Positions 13,752-13,990 of a stretch of 13,990 bases of DNA are shown here, in pieces. Position 1 is the stretch's first letter. Each line of letters starts with the position of its first letter. The position numbers and the translations under genes are program-made. The stretch is from an uncultured Bacillota bacterium (GTDB taxonomy: Bacteria; Bacillota; Dehalobacteriia; UBA4068): the NCBI GenBank assembly GCA_934427095.1, contig CAKRYM010000021.1:1-13990 (forward strand), read 5' to 3'. A model generated the notes under the pieces. It saw nothing but the letters and a program-made list of their open reading frames with translations, was not told where the DNA came from and did no database searches.

Positions 13752-13990
13752 TTATCTGCTGGCTCTCAGCAGAGCATCGGTTTTTAATGTCACGCCCATC
13801 ATGTCTTTGTGGGCTTCGCGGGTATCGCGGCAGAGCGGCGAGAGAAACGTCAGCGCGTTCTGAATGCGGCTCAGATCAGACGCAGAGAGTGTGTTCTCAT
13901 GCAGATGGCGCAGCACCCGGCGATAGGATTCGCGGAGCTTTGCGTCCACAGACGGCTGAAAGAAATAGTTTGAAATCAGGCCGCCGATCA
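13752..13990 (-). CDS. C-terminal part of an unidentified protein (partial at window edge)
   Basis: The frame is open from the right window edge to TAA at 13752-13754, giving 78 visible residues. The peptide looks like a real protein: amphipathic helices rich in Arg, Leu and Ser (LRESYRRVLRHLHENTLSASDL, then LTFLSPLCRDTREAHKDMM). The in-frame GTG near 13949 is unlikely to be the true start because coding-like sequence continues upstream of it (ISNYFFQPSV) without a ribosome site. A possible terminator follows directly. I do not recognise the family. Its location beside the structured stretch next to tRNA-fMet would fit a gene at the edge of a mobile element, but this is inference. Confidence 0.6.
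   Translation of the reverse strand, partial: IGGLISNYFFQPSVDAKLRESYRRVLRHLHENTLSASDLSRIQNALTFLSPLCRDTREAHKDMMGVTLKTDALLRASR

Noticed and set aside
13435..13863. Plus-strand 142-residue open frame at the right end
   Set aside because: It overlaps the minus-strand partial gene and the terminator-like hairpin, lacks a clear ribosome site and shows no family motifs; it is treated as non-coding.
1..13990. CRISPR array, insertion sequence or known defence system
   Set aside because: No regularly spaced repeats, transposase motifs or defence-associated domains were seen on either strand.

Overview
This window looks like a chromosomal segment of a low-to-mid G+C Firmicute (Bacillota). Three observations support this: a CtsR repressor gene with a CtsR-type operator next to a ClpC ATPase gene, a DUF896/YnzC protein, and vegetative promoters and rho-independent terminators of the usual Firmicute pattern. 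The species cannot be named from the sequence. By eye, most genes have moderate, fairly even G+C, but the gene at 3689-5071 is clearly AT-rich and the last ~550 bases have a different character.

Layout. 1-203 is the 3' end of an unidentified gene with a terminator. 286-824 holds a DUF805 membrane protein with its own promoter and a terminator that also serves the convergent operon. 861-3454 (minus) is a two-gene operon: a class I lysyl-tRNA synthetase carrying a C-terminal tRNA-binding domain, translationally coupled (ATGA) to a GNAT acetyltransferase. 3637-5125 (minus) is a self-contained AT-rich single-gene unit for a predicted single-pass membrane protein of unknown function. 5250-6102 (minus) is an exported or membrane-anchored protein of unknown function with a strong terminator. 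6195-7522 (plus) is hypoxanthine phosphoribosyltransferase followed by a GIY-YIG-like protein. 7564-10920 (plus) is the heat-shock unit: CtsR operator and promoter, ctsR, then a Clp ATPase that joins a C4 zinc finger to a full ClpC. 10891-12379 (minus) is an amino-acid-type substrate-binding lipoprotein. 12499-13405 (plus) holds tRNA-Thr(UGU), tRNA-Tyr(GUA), a DUF896 protein and initiator tRNA-fMet, each with clear signals. 13406-13990 has a structured stretch without a convincing gene, and a partial minus-strand gene that leaves the window.

How it works together. The region is mostly housekeeping: translation (LysRS, three tRNAs), purine salvage (Hpt) and protein quality control (CtsR/ClpC). 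The most notable points are: (1) mcsA and mcsB are absent between ctsR and clpC, while a McsA/ClpE-like zinc finger is fused to ClpC; (2) class I LysRS is fused to a Trbp111/MetRS-C-like domain; (3) the tRNA-Tyr gene has G33 and C37 flanking the GUA anticodon, in place of the near-invariant U33 and a purine at 37; (4) the AT-rich membrane-protein gene lies between housekeeping operons. No CRISPR array, rRNA, insertion sequence or recognised defence system was found.
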